Shown here piece after piece: positions 7,625 to 16,451 of a stretch of DNA of 64,000 nucleotides (positions are counted from its first letter, which is position 1; the number at the start of each line of letters is the position of its first letter). The notes under the pieces were generated by a model. That model was not told where the DNA came from. It searched no databases and was given only the letters and a program-made list of their open reading frames with translations. Origin of the DNA: Rhizobium etli_C (lineage in GTDB: Bacteria > Pseudomonadota > Alphaproteobacteria > Rhizobiales > Rhizobiaceae); assembly GCF_014198605.1 (NCBI RefSeq), contig NZ_JACIHU010000002.1; one strand, written 5' to 3'. Both the position numbers and the translations under genes were made by a program.

Positions 7625-9541
7625 TTGAACAGCAAAGTTTCGTTCTCTGCGGCATCCAGAGATTATCAGGCGGGCCGCTACACACAGTCCTTGGCGACGC
7701 TCAACCAGCTCATGGATATCCACCAGGACGCCAAGACCTACGCGCTGCTGGCCAAGAACCTCGTACAGCTCGGCTTCAAAGCCGATGCCGCGAAAGCCTA
7801 TGGCCTGGCCGGCAATTGCGAAGGACCGAACGCCTACGAATATCAGAAGCAGGCTGCCAAGCTCTATTACGAGACCGGCAACGAGGACGAAGCGCTGCTG
7901 ATCGCCATGCGCAATCTCAGCAGGGCGCAGGACGATGCCGAACTCGCCTTCATCATCACCGCGATCTATCTGAAGCGCCAGCAGCGGGATATCATCCGCC
8001 CGTTCAAGACGGTGCTATCGGAAAGCATGAATCCCGATCACATGCGCCTGGCGGCCCTGCTGCTCAGCGACGATCTCAACGACGCGACCAACCAGACGCT
8101 TGCGCGCAATCTCTTCAAGCGTTTTCCGGGCAACCACGCCTTCCGCTTTCTCCACCTTGTTTTCGCCCGCGAATTCAACGATTTCGAAGAGGCGGCCAAG
8201 CATCGGGCGGTGATCGACGGGGCCCTGGCAAAGGGCGATCTCGAGATCCTGCGCAAGGACAACCCCTTCTATCATCTGCACTGGTGCGGCAACGAGGATT
8301 TCAACCGGTATGCCACGATCGGCACCACGCCGCTCAACCAGGAACGGATAGCTTTCCGCCGCAACCAGCCGCACACATGGTCAAACAAGATCCGGATCGG
8401 CTACATGTCGTCGGACTTCTGGGATCGCCACGCGACGATGAAGCTGTTGCAGCGCATCCTCGAGCTGCACGACAAGGACCGGTTCGAGGTGACGCTCTTC
8501 TGCCATACCGGCCCGGAATATCTGAAACACAATGACACCGATCGCAGCCGCTGGGGCAGGATCGTCGACATTCACGGCTTCTCCGACCAGGCGGTGCTGG
8601 CAGTCGTGCGCGAGCATAATATCGACATCATGGTCGATCTGAAGGGCCATACGTCAGGCAGCCGCGCGGCAGCCTTCAACTTGCCGCTGGCACCCGTCCA
8701 CGTCGGCTGGCTCGGCTTTCCCGGCAGCACGGTCAATATCGACCTCGACTACGTCATCGGCGACCATTCCGTCCTGCCCGAAGTCGCAAAGCCTTTCTAT
8801 CACGAGAAATTCTGCCGGCTGCCGGAGAGCTACCAGCCGAACGACCCGATGCATCGTCCGAAGCCGCGTCCGGTCACCCGCGAGCAGCTCGGGCTGCCGG
8901 AAGAGGCCTTCATCTTCGCCTCATTCAACGGCAACCGCAAAATCACGCCGGAGACGATCAACAGCTGGTGCCGGATTCTCAAGCGGGCGCCGAACAGCGT
9001 GCTCTGGCTGATGGCGAATACGCCGCGCAACCAGGCGAACCTGTTGAAGCACTTCCAGACGGCAGGCATCTCGCCCAAGCGGATCATCTTCTGCCCGCGC
9101 GCACCATACGAACAACATATAGACCGCCAGCAGGCGGCCGACCTCGGCATCGACACTTTCCCCGTCAACGGCCACACGACCACCTCTGAGCAGCTCTGGG
9201 GCGGCCTGCCGGTTCTGACCGTCAAGGGCACCAATTTCGCCTCACGCGTCAGCGAGAGCCTGCTGAGAGCAATCGATCTGCCCGAGCTCGTTGCCGGCGA
9301 CCTGCAGGCCTACGAGGACCTTGCCGTCGAGCTGGCGCAGAATCCCGGGCGGATCGCCGAATACAAGGCGCGCCTGAAGGAGCAGCGTTATATCGCGCCA
9401 CTCTTCGACGCCGAACGTTTCTGCAATCACTTGGAACAGGCCTACGAAATCATGGCCGACCGCGCCAAACAGCATCTCGCCCCCGAGCACATGGACATTC
9501 CGGCGCTGCCGCCACGCACCGCCCCGTTCGCTTCCGAGTGA
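7625..9541 (+). CDS. SPINDLY/OGT-family O-linked glycosyltransferase (GT41)
   Basis: 638 aa from a TTG at 7625, 7 nt after GGAG; the frame is open further upstream but has no better start. The N-terminal third is alpha-helical with TPR-like repeats (YTQSLATLNQLMD, FKADAAKAYGLAGN). The C-terminal half has the GT41 catalytic motifs: IGYMSSDFWDRH with a histidine at 269, GWLGFPGSTVNIDLDYVIGD, FNGNRKITPET with lysine 439 in the place of the UDP-binding lysine of human OGT, and GHTTTSEQLWGGLPVLT. It stands alone between flaA and fliP, so flagellin is an obvious candidate acceptor, but this is inference. Confidence 0.88.
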   Translation: MNSKVSFSAASRDYQAGRYTQSLATLNQLMDIHQDAKTYALLAKNLVQLGFKADAAKAYGLAGNCEGPNAYEYQKQAAKLYYETGNEDEALLIAMRNLSRAQDDAELAFIITAIYLKRQQRDIIRPFKTVLSESMNPDHMRLAALLLSDDLNDATNQTLARNLFKRFPGNHAFRFLHLVFAREFNDFEEAAKHRAVIDGALAKGDLEILRKDNPFYHLHWCGNEDFNRYATIGTTPLNQERIAFRRNQPHTWSNKIRIGYMSSDFWDRHATMKLLQRILELHDKDRFEVTLFCHTGPEYLKHNDTDRSRWGRIVDIHGFSDQAVLAVVREHNIDIMVDLKGHTSGSRAAAFNLPLAPVHVGWLGFPGSTVNIDLDYVIGDHSVLPEVAKPFYHEKFCRLPESYQPNDPMHRPKPRPVTREQLGLPEEAFIFASFNGNRKITPETINSWCRILKRAPNSVLWLMANTPRNQANLLKHFQTAGISPKRIIFCPRAPYEQHIDRQQAADLGIDTFPVNGHTTTSEQLWGGLPVLTVKGTNFASRVSESLLRAIDLPELVAGDLQAYEDLAVELAQNPGRIAEYKARLKEQRYIAPLFDAERFCNHLEQAYEIMADRAKQHLAPEHMDIPALPPRTAPFASE

Positions 9542-9559
9542 GGTTCGACCGGCATGAAA

Positions 9560-9591
9560 AACCCCGCCGGAGCAATCGTTCCGGCGGGGTT
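9560..9591. terminator. Bidirectional terminator between glycosyltransferase and fliP
   Basis: AACCCCGCCGGA (9560-9571) pairs perfectly with TCCGGCGGGGTT (9580-9591) around an 8-nt loop. T-rich (TTTCCTATT) and, on the other strand, AAAA-derived U runs flank it. It separates the two convergent genes. Confidence 0.92.
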
Positions 9592-9658
9592 TCCTATTGC
9601 AAAAATTCGGCGTTCCTTGCGCGTCTGAAAGAACGCGCGGCGCTGTAAAGGTGGGCGA

Positions 9659-10396
9659 TCAGCTGAACGAACGCACCAGGCTGCCGACGAGCAGGTTCCA
9701 GCCGTCGATCAGCACGAAGAAGAGAATCTTGAAAGGCAGCGAGATCGAGGTCGGCGGCAGCATCATCATGCCCATCGCCATGGTGATGGTCGCGACGATG
9801 AGGTCGATGACGAGGAACGGCAGCACGACAAGAAAGCCGATCTCGAAACCGCGGCGGATCTCGGAAATCATGAAGGCCGGGATCAGCACGCGGTAATCGA
9901 TCGGCCCGGTCGTCTGGACATTCTGTCCGCGTTCACGCGCCAGATCGACGAAGAGCGCCAGGTCCTTGTCGCGGGTATTCGCCGCCATGAAGGTGCGGAA
10001 GGGCTCGGCAATACGCTGCACCGACTCGGTCTCGTTGATCTGGTTGGCAAGCAGCGGCTGCACGCCGTTCTGCCAAGCCTGATCGAAAGTCGGCGACATG
10101 ACGTAGAAGGTCATGAACAGCGACAGCGACAAGAGGATCATGTTGGAGGGCGTCGAGGAAAGGCCCATGCCTGAACGCAGGATCGAGAAGGCGATGACGA
10201 AACGCGGAAAGCTCGTCACCATGATCAGGATGCCCGGCGCGACCGAAAGAACGGTCAGAAGGCCGAACGTCCTGATGATCCAGGCGGCGACGGAGCCATC
10301 GACGGGGATATTCAATAGATCAGTCGGCAGCTGCTGTGCCACCACCAGTTCCGGTACCGCCATCATGACGGCGAGGAAAACTATGAATCGAATCAT
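9659..10396 (-). CDS. fliP: Flagellar export apparatus protein FliP
   Basis: 245 aa with a cleavable signal peptide ending near VVAQQ and the FliP family core: MVTSFPRFVIAFSILRSGMG, FMTFYVMSPTF and C-terminal helices (IDLIVATITMAMGMMMLPP). It forms the export gate with FliQ and FliR in the basal-body membrane. Its start overlaps the fliL stop by 4 nt. It is the last gene of the long flg/fli operon and is followed by the shared terminator. Confidence 0.97.
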   Translation of the reverse strand: MIRFIVFLAVMMAVPELVVAQQLPTDLLNIPVDGSVAAWIIRTFGLLTVLSVAPGILIMVTSFPRFVIAFSILRSGMGLSSTPSNMILLSLSLFMTFYVMSPTFDQAWQNGVQPLLANQINETESVQRIAEPFRTFMAANTRDKDLALFVDLARERGQNVQTTGPIDYRVLIPAFMISEIRRGFEIGFLVVLPFLVIDLIVATITMAMGMMMLPPTSISLPFKILFFVLIDGWNLLVGSLVRSFS

Positions 10397-10899
10397 TCGA
10401 TGACAAAGGTCCTGAACATGACCTTCGATACCCGTCCTTGCGAGCGAAGGTCAACACGTTCCTGTATGTCATCCTTGAGATATTGAAAGCCCCGCGGCCC
10501 CTCGATCTGCTGCAGGGAAACGGTCCTGATATAGGCGAGGATATCCTGGTGAATATCCTCCGAAACCTTGACGTCGGGCGGCCCGTTGAACAGCAGCGCG
10601 ACTTCCAGCCGCACCCAGTTTTCCGAGGGGTAGGCGAGGTTCGAGGTGATCGGCTCGAGCTGGACGACGTTGTTGGCCTCGGTCGAGATGCGCGCCAGGC
10701 CTTCCTCGGCCTTCTTCTTGGCCTCGGCCTCCTTTGCCTGTTCAGCCTCCTTGGCGACCTTGATCTCGGGCGCGACGATCGTGCCGACCGCCCAGCCGCC
10801 GCCGGCGCCGAGCAAGGTCAGGATGGCGACGCCAATGATCGTCATCAGCGGGCCGGATTTCTTCTTCGGTTGACCTGCGCCTAAGTCTGCATCTGCCAT
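10393..10899 (-). CDS. fliL: Flagellar basal-body protein FliL
   Basis: 168 aa: short cytoplasmic N-terminus (GQPKKKSGP), one membrane helix at about 18-40, a charged Ala/Lys/Glu linker (QAKEAEAKKKAEEG) and a C-terminal periplasmic FliL domain. FliL surrounds the MotAB stator and promotes rotation. The gene lies 12 bp after flgH and overlaps fliP by 4 nt. Confidence 0.95.
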   Translation of the reverse strand: MADADLGAGQPKKKSGPLMTIIGVAILTLLGAGGGWAVGTIVAPEIKVAKEAEQAKEAEAKKKAEEGLARISTEANNVVQLEPITSNLAYPSENWVRLEVALLFNGPPDVKVSEDIHQDILAYIRTVSLQQIEGPRGFQYLKDDIQERVDLRSQGRVSKVMFRTFVIE

Positions 10900-10911
10900 C
10901 GTCGTTCGGCC

Positions 10912-11628
10912 TCAAAGCGGCGAGAAAAGGTCGACGGCCTGCTGGCCGCGCGGAGGCTGCTGCACTTCCATCAGGCGGCCGCGACCGCCATAGGAGATGC
11001 GAGCTTCGGCGATCTTGTCATAGGAGATCTGGTTGTCGGCGTTGACGTCCTGCGGACGCACGATACCGGCGACGTTCAGGATGCGCAGCTCCTGGTTCAG
11101 GCGCACCTCCTGCGAGCCCGAAATGACAAGGTTGCCGTTTTCGAGAATGCCGGTGACGACGGCCGCGACCAGAAGGGTGAGCTTGTCGGTGCGCTCGATC
11201 TTGCCCTTGCCGTCGGTGCTGGTGTCGGAACCGTAGGTCAGGTCGGTCTTGGATTCGGGCGTCCAGCCAAAGATCTGGGCGTTGATGTCCCAGTTCATGC
11301 CGCTCGAATTCGTGCGGCTGCGGTTGGTCTCGTTGTCGAAGGAGGCCTTGTCGTTGATCTGGATGTCGACGGTCAGGATGTCGCCGACGTTCAAGGCGCG
11401 TGCATCCTTGAACAGCGCGGCCTGCGAATCGCTCCACAGCGAATAACCCTGCGCGACGGCGCGCGGCTGCTTCGGATAGAGCGCCATCTGCGGCGTCTGA
11501 CCATAGGCAAGACCGCTGCCGATCGGGCTCATGGCGGGCGCGCGGCCGATCTCGCTGACGGCCGTCGGGGACTGGCAGCCTGCAAGGAGTGCGAGGGCGG
11601 CGATCGCGGCCGAAAAACGCATGTTCAT
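10912..11628 (-). CDS. flgH: Flagellar L-ring lipoprotein FlgH
   Basis: 238 aa. A lipoprotein signal with lipobox LLAGC places the lipidated cysteine at residue 18. The body has the FlgH motifs SLWSDSQAALFKDARA, VGDILTVDIQINDKA and NGNLVISGSQEVRLNQE. It forms the outer-membrane L ring. The start overlaps the motE stop by 4 nt. Confidence 0.97.
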   Translation of the reverse strand: MNMRFSAAIAALALLAGCQSPTAVSEIGRAPAMSPIGSGLAYGQTPQMALYPKQPRAVAQGYSLWSDSQAALFKDARALNVGDILTVDIQINDKASFDNETNRSRTNSSGMNWDINAQIFGWTPESKTDLTYGSDTSTDGKGKIERTDKLTLLVAAVVTGILENGNLVISGSQEVRLNQELRILNVAGIVRPQDVNADNQISYDKIAEARISYGGRGRLMEVQQPPRGQQAVDLFSPL

Positions 11629-12164
11629 GAAGGATCCTTCGACGTATTGGGATCGGACGCACTGGCGATGACGCTGGCGATAACGGCTGCTTTCTGCGGG
11701 TCCATCTCGTTGAGGATGAGGCTCGACTGGCGCGGACCGAGCCGCATGATCACGGCGGAGGCCACCTCGATCTTCATATCTTGAAGCTGGAGTGCCGCCG
11801 CATCCGGCTTCATCTTCCTGTAGATTTCAGTGAGACCGGCTTCCGCCTGCTTGAGGAAGTCGTCGCGCCGCTTCAACCAATCCTGATATTCGGCCTTGCG
11901 CTTGTCCATCTCCGCCATGCGGGCGTCGATGTCGGCGCGAAGCCTTTCCAGTTCCTGCTTCTGCAGGAGGTAACGCTGGTCGCGGGCGGGATCGGCGATG
12001 TTGGTGCAGAATTGCTTGATCTCGTCCTCGGAGGTGATGTCCCCCTCCGGGTGCTGCTGCGCGAAGGCGCCGGGGATCGACAGAAGGATGAGGCCTGCTG
12101 CCGGCAGCGCCAGCCGACGCAGTAGTTGCAGGACCGTCAGGTCGGGGTTCAGGATCGTCTTCAT
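11625..12164 (-). CDS. motE: MotE, periplasmic chaperone for MotC
   Basis: 179 aa with a signal sequence (LLRRLALPAAGLILLSIPGAFAQ) and then a coiled coil (ERLRADIDARMAEMDKRKAEY). The C-terminal MgtE_N-like helical domain (VIMRLGPRQSSLILNEMDPQKAA) identifies MotE. In S. meliloti this protein stabilises MotC, whose gene is at the left edge of the window. It overlaps flgI (upstream) and flgH (downstream) by 4 nt each, so translation is probably coupled. Confidence 0.9.
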   Translation of the reverse strand: MKTILNPDLTVLQLLRRLALPAAGLILLSIPGAFAQQHPEGDITSEDEIKQFCTNIADPARDQRYLLQKQELERLRADIDARMAEMDKRKAEYQDWLKRRDDFLKQAEAGLTEIYRKMKPDAAALQLQDMKIEVASAVIMRLGPRQSSLILNEMDPQKAAVIASVIASASDPNTSKDPS

Positions 12165-13282
12165 TGCAACACAAGCTCCGCCTGCAGGGCGCCCGCCGAT
12201 TTGATGCCCTGGAGAATGGCGATGATGCCATCCGGTTTCACGCCGATATTGTTGAGGCCGGCGACAAGGGTCCTGAGGTCGGGACCGTCGATGATGGCGA
12301 CGCGACCGCCGGTCTGCTCAGCCGCGATATCGGTCTGCGGCTGAACCGCGGTCCGACCGCGCGAGAAGGGTTCCGGCTGGATGATCTGCGGCGTCTCGGT
12401 GACCTGGACCGTCAGAGTGCCGTAGCTGACGGCGACCGGCGAGACGCGAACGTCGGAGCCGATGACGATCGTTCCGGTGCGCTCGTTGATGACAACCTTG
12501 GCCGGCGTATCGGTTTCGACGATGAGGTTTTCGACATCGGCCATCAGCCGGGTGAGATCGGCCTGGCGCGGCTTCTGGATCACCACTTCCTGCGAATCCT
12601 TGGCTTCGGCGACCGGGCCGCCGAAGCGCGCAGAGGCATAACCGTTGACGATGTCGGCAATGCGGATCGCCGTCGAGAAGTCGGGATTGCGCAGCTGCAG
12701 GACGAGATTGACCGAATCCTTGAAGCGGGAGGGCAGTTCGCGTTCGATGATGGCGCCGCCCGGCACGCGGCCGGCGGTGGTCACACCTTCGGTCACGGTC
12801 GCCGCCTGGCCCTGTGCCTGAAAGCCGGAGACGATGACGGCGCCCTGCGCGACGGCGTAGATCTGGCCGTCGGCGCCGGAAAGCGAGGTCATGACGAGCG
12901 TGCCGCCGCGCAGCGACGTCGCGTCGCCGAGCGAGCTCACCGTTACGTCGATCCGGCTGCCGGGGCTTGCGAAAGGCGGGAGGTTGGCGGTGACCATCAC
13001 GGCGGCGGTGTTCTTGGCGCTGGACTGGCCGCCCTGCGTCGAGATGCCGAGATTCTGCAGCATCGCCCGCATCGACTGCTCGGTGAAGGGCGACGACCGG
13101 AATCCGTCGCCGGTGCCCTGAAGGCCGACGATGAGGCCATAGCCGATCAGCTGATTGTCGCGGCCGGCCTGGAGGGAGGCAATATCCTTGATGCGCGAAG
13201 TCAGCGCCCAGGCGGGCGCGACATCGGCCAGGCTCATGGCGAGAACCGCGGCAAGGGTCAGGAAACGGAACAACAATCTCAT
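12161..13282 (-). CDS. flgI: Flagellar P-ring protein FlgI
   Basis: 373 aa from the ATG at 13282, which overlaps the flgA stop by 4 nt; an open frame continues upstream through flgA and is spurious. Signal peptide ends near APAWA. Family motifs: SRIKDIASLQAGRDNQLIGY, GLIVGLQGTGDG, VTANLPPFASPGSRIDV and VVINERTGTIVIGSDVRV. It forms the periplasmic P ring around the rod. FlgA directly upstream is its assembly chaperone. Confidence 0.97.
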   Translation of the reverse strand: MRLLFRFLTLAAVLAMSLADVAPAWALTSRIKDIASLQAGRDNQLIGYGLIVGLQGTGDGFRSSPFTEQSMRAMLQNLGISTQGGQSSAKNTAAVMVTANLPPFASPGSRIDVTVSSLGDATSLRGGTLVMTSLSGADGQIYAVAQGAVIVSGFQAQGQAATVTEGVTTAGRVPGGAIIERELPSRFKDSVNLVLQLRNPDFSTAIRIADIVNGYASARFGGPVAEAKDSQEVVIQKPRQADLTRLMADVENLIVETDTPAKVVINERTGTIVIGSDVRVSPVAVSYGTLTVQVTETPQIIQPEPFSRGRTAVQPQTDIAAEQTGGRVAIIDGPDLRTLVAGLNNIGVKPDGIIAILQGIKSAGALQAELVLQ

Positions 13283-13761
13283 TTTGCCCTCACATGGACC
13301 GTGCCGTCGGCAAGCACCGTGCCGCTGACGATGACGCCGGAATCCATATTGCGCGCGCGGATGAGCTGCCCGGTGGCGCCGTCTTCGAGCGGCGTGCCGG
13401 CGGCCGAGATCGTCATCGCGCCGAGCGAGAAGACCAGGCGGATCGAAGAGCCGCGCGTCACCGTATAGGGTTCGCGCAGACCCGAAACCGCGATCGTGCG
13501 GCCCGGCAGCAGCGTGCGCTTGGAAACCAGGCCTTCGACCTGGGAGATGGATTTGGCAAAATCGCCGGCAAGGTTGGGGTTGGTGACCTCGACCTCCTGA
13601 AGCTGGCTGGCCGACAATGTATCGCCGGGGTAGATGATTGTCGTCGGGACGACGGCATAACCCATGCCGGCGTCGGCGCCTGCGGGCATGACGATGCCCG
13701 CGACTGCGATCATGGCTGCCGCCACCCATCCCGAGATGTGTCCTGCCCGGCAAAACATCAT
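13279..13761 (-). CDS. flgA: P-ring assembly chaperone FlgA
   Basis: 160 aa with a signal peptide (VAAAMIAVAGIVMPAGADA). The protein is short compared with enteric FlgA (about 220 aa) and consists mostly of the SAF-type domain: VPTTIIYPGDTLSASQLQEVEV, LLPGRTIAVSGLREPY, and the terminal SGTVLADGTVHVRAK. It acts in the periplasm in P-ring formation and precedes flgI with a 4-nt overlap. Confidence 0.93.
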   Translation of the reverse strand: MMFCRAGHISGWVAAAMIAVAGIVMPAGADAGMGYAVVPTTIIYPGDTLSASQLQEVEVTNPNLAGDFAKSISQVEGLVSKRTLLPGRTIAVSGLREPYTVTRGSSIRLVFSLGAMTISAAGTPLEDGATGQLIRARNMDSGVIVSGTVLADGTVHVRAK

Positions 13762-13777
13762 GTTTCGGCCCTTCCCT

Positions 13778-14566
13778 TTACTTCAGGTTCTTGCTGACGA
13801 TGGAGGCCATTTCATCAGCGGTGGTGATCACCTTGGAGTTCATTTCGTAAGCGCGCTGGGCCGATATCAGCTCGGTGATTTCCTTCACCGGATCGACGTT
13901 CGAGGACTCCAGATAACCCTGCTTCATGTATCCGAAGCCTTCCTCGTCGGGATTGCCGACGACGGCCTCGCCGGAGGCGGCGGTTTCCTGGAAGAGGTTG
14001 TCGCCGATCGGCTGTAGACCCGCCTCGTTGACGAAGTCGGCAAGGGTCAGCTGGCCGAGCACGGTCGTATCGGTGGCGCCCGGCAGCTTAACCGAGACCT
14101 CGCCGGAGCGGCTGACGGTCAGTTCGGTCGAACCCTGCGGAATGGTGATGCCGGGAAGGACTTCATAACCATCGATCGTGACGAGCTGGCCCTGGTCGTT
14201 CTTGTTGAAGGCGCCGGCGCGGGTATAGAGCGTGGTGCCGTCGGTCGACTGGATCTGGAAGAAGCCCTTGCCGATCAGCGCAATATCGAGATCGTTGCCG
14301 GTCTGGGTGAGTTCGCCCTGGAGATGCAGATTGCGCACCGCAGACGTCTGAACGCCGAGACCGATATTGGCGCCTTCGGGAACGACGGCCTGGTTGGCGC
14401 GGTTGGCGACGCCCTTGGCGCGTTCGGTCTGATAGAGCAGATCCGTGAACTCGGCGCGGGCGCGCTTGAAGCCTGTGGTGTTGATGTTGGCGATGTTGTT
14501 CGCGATGACTTCCAGATTGGTCTGCTGGGCATCCATGCCCGTTGCTGCAATGGCGAGCGCTCTCAT
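13778..14566 (-). CDS. flgG: Flagellar distal rod protein FlgG
   Basis: 262 aa. N-terminal rod motif ATGMDAQQTNLEVIANNIAN and TTGFKRARAEFTDLLYQ, and C-terminal VDPVKEITELISAQRAYEMNSK are diagnostic for FlgG. It makes the distal rod. It lies between fliE and flgA with short spacers and is exported without a signal peptide. Confidence 0.97.
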   Translation of the reverse strand: MRALAIAATGMDAQQTNLEVIANNIANINTTGFKRARAEFTDLLYQTERAKGVANRANQAVVPEGANIGLGVQTSAVRNLHLQGELTQTGNDLDIALIGKGFFQIQSTDGTTLYTRAGAFNKNDQGQLVTIDGYEVLPGITIPQGSTELTVSRSGEVSVKLPGATDTTVLGQLTLADFVNEAGLQPIGDNLFQETAASGEAVVGNPDEEGFGYMKQGYLESSNVDPVKEITELISAQRAYEMNSKVITTADEMASIVSKNLK

Positions 14567-14585
14567 GTGTTCGTCCTCAAATCAG

Positions 14586-14927
14586 TTACATCTGCATCTT
14601 GGTGACTTCGAGAAAGGCCGAGACGACCTTGTCGCGGATGGCAATCGCAGTCTGCAGCGTCTGCTCGGCCTGGAGCATGGAATCGACGACTTCCCGGGTC
14701 GTCGCCGTGCCCTTGATGCCTGCAAAGGACATGCTTTCGGCGCCCTTCAGGCTGTTGACAGCCTCGGTCGCCATGTTGCCCATGACGGAGGCGAAACTCA
14801 TGCCGTTGGCCGCACCGGCGGTGCCCGGCATGGTCGTTGCGGACGATGAGGCGGAATTTTCGGTGTCGACGGCGCCGAGCGCACGGGTCATCGAAAGGTT
14901 GCTGACATTCTGGACGCTGCTGATCAT
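14586..14927 (-). CDS. fliE: Flagellar hook-basal body protein FliE
   Basis: 113 aa; the C-terminal half (SFAGIKGTATTREVVDSML, TLQTAIAIRDKVVSAFLEV) is the conserved FliE domain. It joins the MS ring to the rod. It starts 3 bp after the flgC stop. Confidence 0.94.
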   Translation of the reverse strand: MISSVQNVSNLSMTRALGAVDTENSASSSATTMPGTAGAANGMSFASVMGNMATEAVNSLKGAESMSFAGIKGTATTREVVDSMLQAEQTLQTAIAIRDKVVSAFLEVTKMQM

Positions 14928-14930
14928 CTA

Positions 14931-15347
14931 TTATTGGCTCTTCAGAAGATCGATCGTGGACGAAATGAGGTCGCGGGTCTGCTTGATGGTCTGCAGGTTG
15001 GCGTCGTAGGAGCGGTTGGCTTCACGCATGTCGGCCATCTCGACCAGGATGTTGACGTTCGGCAGCTTGACGACGCCCTTCTGGTCCGCAGCCGGGTTGC
15101 TGGGGTCGAATTCGGTGCTGAAATCACCTTCGTCGACGCCGACCTTCTTGACGTTGACCGTCTCGACGCCGCTCGCGCGGTCCATCTGCTGGCCGAAGGT
15201 GATCGTCTTGCGGCGATAGGGGTCGGCGCCGGGCGTGTCGCCGGTCGAACGGGCGTTGGCGATGTTTTCCGAGACGATGCGCAGACGCGTCGATTGCGCC
15301 TCGAGCCCCGAACCGGCAATTTTCATAGCGGCGGAAAGCGGATCCAT
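14931..15347 (-). CDS. flgC: Flagellar proximal rod protein FlgC
   Basis: 138 aa with the rod signature LEAQSTRLRIVSENIANARS near the N-terminus and the C-terminal heptad helix (MADMREANRSYDANLQTIKQT). It forms the proximal rod together with FlgB and FlgF. The gene sits in the compact flgB-flgC-fliE block, 5 bp after flgB. Confidence 0.96.
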   Translation of the reverse strand: MDPLSAAMKIAGSGLEAQSTRLRIVSENIANARSTGDTPGADPYRRKTITFGQQMDRASGVETVNVKKVGVDEGDFSTEFDPSNPAADQKGVVKLPNVNILVEMADMREANRSYDANLQTIKQTRDLISSTIDLLKSQ

Positions 15348-15352
15348 GACAG

Positions 15353-15745
15353 TTACTTCCTGACGGTCATCAGCATCATGCGGTTGAAGGAGCTGACCAG
15401 CGAGGTGTTCAGATCGTACTGGCGTTTGATGTCGCCCGACTTCGAAAGCTCCTCGGCCAGTCCGACGGTGTTGCCGGATTCCTGGATGCCGATCTCCTGG
15501 TCGAGCGCGGCGTCCTTGACGTCGATATCGCCGCTGTCGCTGAGATCGTTGCCGCTGAAGTGCGCCGGATTGGTGCGCGCCATGGCGATGTCGGACTTGT
15601 CCAGGACGGCGTCAAACGGCGTGACGTCCTTGGCGCGGAATTTCGGGGTATTGGCATTCGCGATATTGCCGGCAACAACCTGCTGACGGATCGTCAGCCA
15701 TTCCGCCTGTCGCGAAGCCAAGTCGAAAAGTTGGATCGGTTGCAT
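15353..15745 (-). CDS. flgB: Flagellar proximal rod protein FlgB
   Basis: 130 aa: LFDLASRQAEWLTIRQQVVA, GNIANANTPKFRAKDV and the C-terminal YDLNTSLVSSFNRMMLM are FlgB features. It forms the rod base. A 161-bp gap with a hairpin separates it from the upstream membrane-protein gene, so flgB may start a new transcript. Confidence 0.95.
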   Translation of the reverse strand: MQPIQLFDLASRQAEWLTIRQQVVAGNIANANTPKFRAKDVTPFDAVLDKSDIAMARTNPAHFSGNDLSDSGDIDVKDAALDQEIGIQESGNTVGLAEELSKSGDIKRQYDLNTSLVSSFNRMMLMTVRK

Positions 15746-15848
15746 GAGAACTCTCCGTTTTTACTAGCCCGAACCTAGTGCGGTAATCTTGCGTGGGACT
15801 TACCGGAAATCGGGCTTGGAGGCGCATTCGGCGAGGCCGCATAAGAGA

Positions 15849-15880
15849 AGGGGCTCCTGCCGGTCTGCGGCGGAGCCCCT
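15849..15880 (-). terminator. Hairpin between the fliI-linked membrane gene and flgB
   Basis: AGGGGCTCC (15849-15857) pairs with GGAGCCCCT (15872-15880), with extra GCCG/CGGC pairs inside. It has only a weak pyrimidine tail on the minus strand (TCTCTTA), so it may attenuate rather than stop transcription into flgB. Confidence 0.6.
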
Positions 15881-15906
15881 GTTGCCTGCGGCCTTTGCGA
15901 AGCGCT

Positions 15907-16449
15907 TCAGTCGCTCTTGTAGATCTCACCCTTGGAGGTGATGATCACCCACTTGCCGTCCCGCTGCTCCAGCGTCGCAAGGCGGCTTTCGTCGGGCAGC
16001 ACCGAGCCGATGCGCACCACATACATGCCCGAGGGATCCTCGATCAGCGCCCGGCCGTTGGAGACATGCAGTAGACGGAAGGAAGACTTGCCGGGGAAAG
16101 GTTGCTCCTCCAGCAAGTCGCCGCCGTCACGCGCTTTGCCGAGATCGGAGACCGTTGCCGTCGTCAGCGGATCGACCGGCGGGACCTTCTTGGCCGCCTC
16201 GTTCTTGTTGACCATTGCCAGCGGCGAGACGCTGAATACGTTGCGGGCCGGCCAATCCGGGAGTTCGCGCGAATTGCTGCTGGCGGCGACGTTGATGCCG
16301 AACTTGTCGGCGTTGAAGAAGACGTACCAGGGGAAAAAGGCCGAAGCGCCGGCAAGCGCCAGGCCGGTATAGGTGAGAAACCGATCCAGCATGGCGCCCT
16401 TCCTGCGCTGCTTCAGCGAAGCGATGCGTTCGTCGTCGAATTCAGCCAC
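15907..16449 (-). CDS. Unknown membrane-anchored protein of the flagellar operon
   Basis: 180 aa from a GTG at 16449, preceded by GAGGAG 6 nt upstream. A basic cytoplasmic N-terminus (ASLKQRRKGAMLDRF) leads into one membrane helix (about 23-45, YTGLALAGASAFFPWYVFF). The remaining 130 residues would be periplasmic and end in a small beta-rich domain (SFRLLHVSNGRALIED, YVVRIGSVLPDES, WVIITSKGEIYKSD). It lies 2 bp after fliI and before flgB, so it is almost certainly flagellar, but I do not recognise a characterised family. Confidence 0.85.
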   Translation of the reverse strand: MAEFDDERIASLKQRRKGAMLDRFLTYTGLALAGASAFFPWYVFFNADKFGINVAASSNSRELPDWPARNVFSVSPLAMVNKNEAAKKVPPVDPLTTATVSDLGKARDGGDLLEEQPFPGKSSFRLLHVSNGRALIEDPSGMYVVRIGSVLPDESRLATLEQRDGKWVIITSKGEIYKSD

Positions 16450-16451
16450 GT

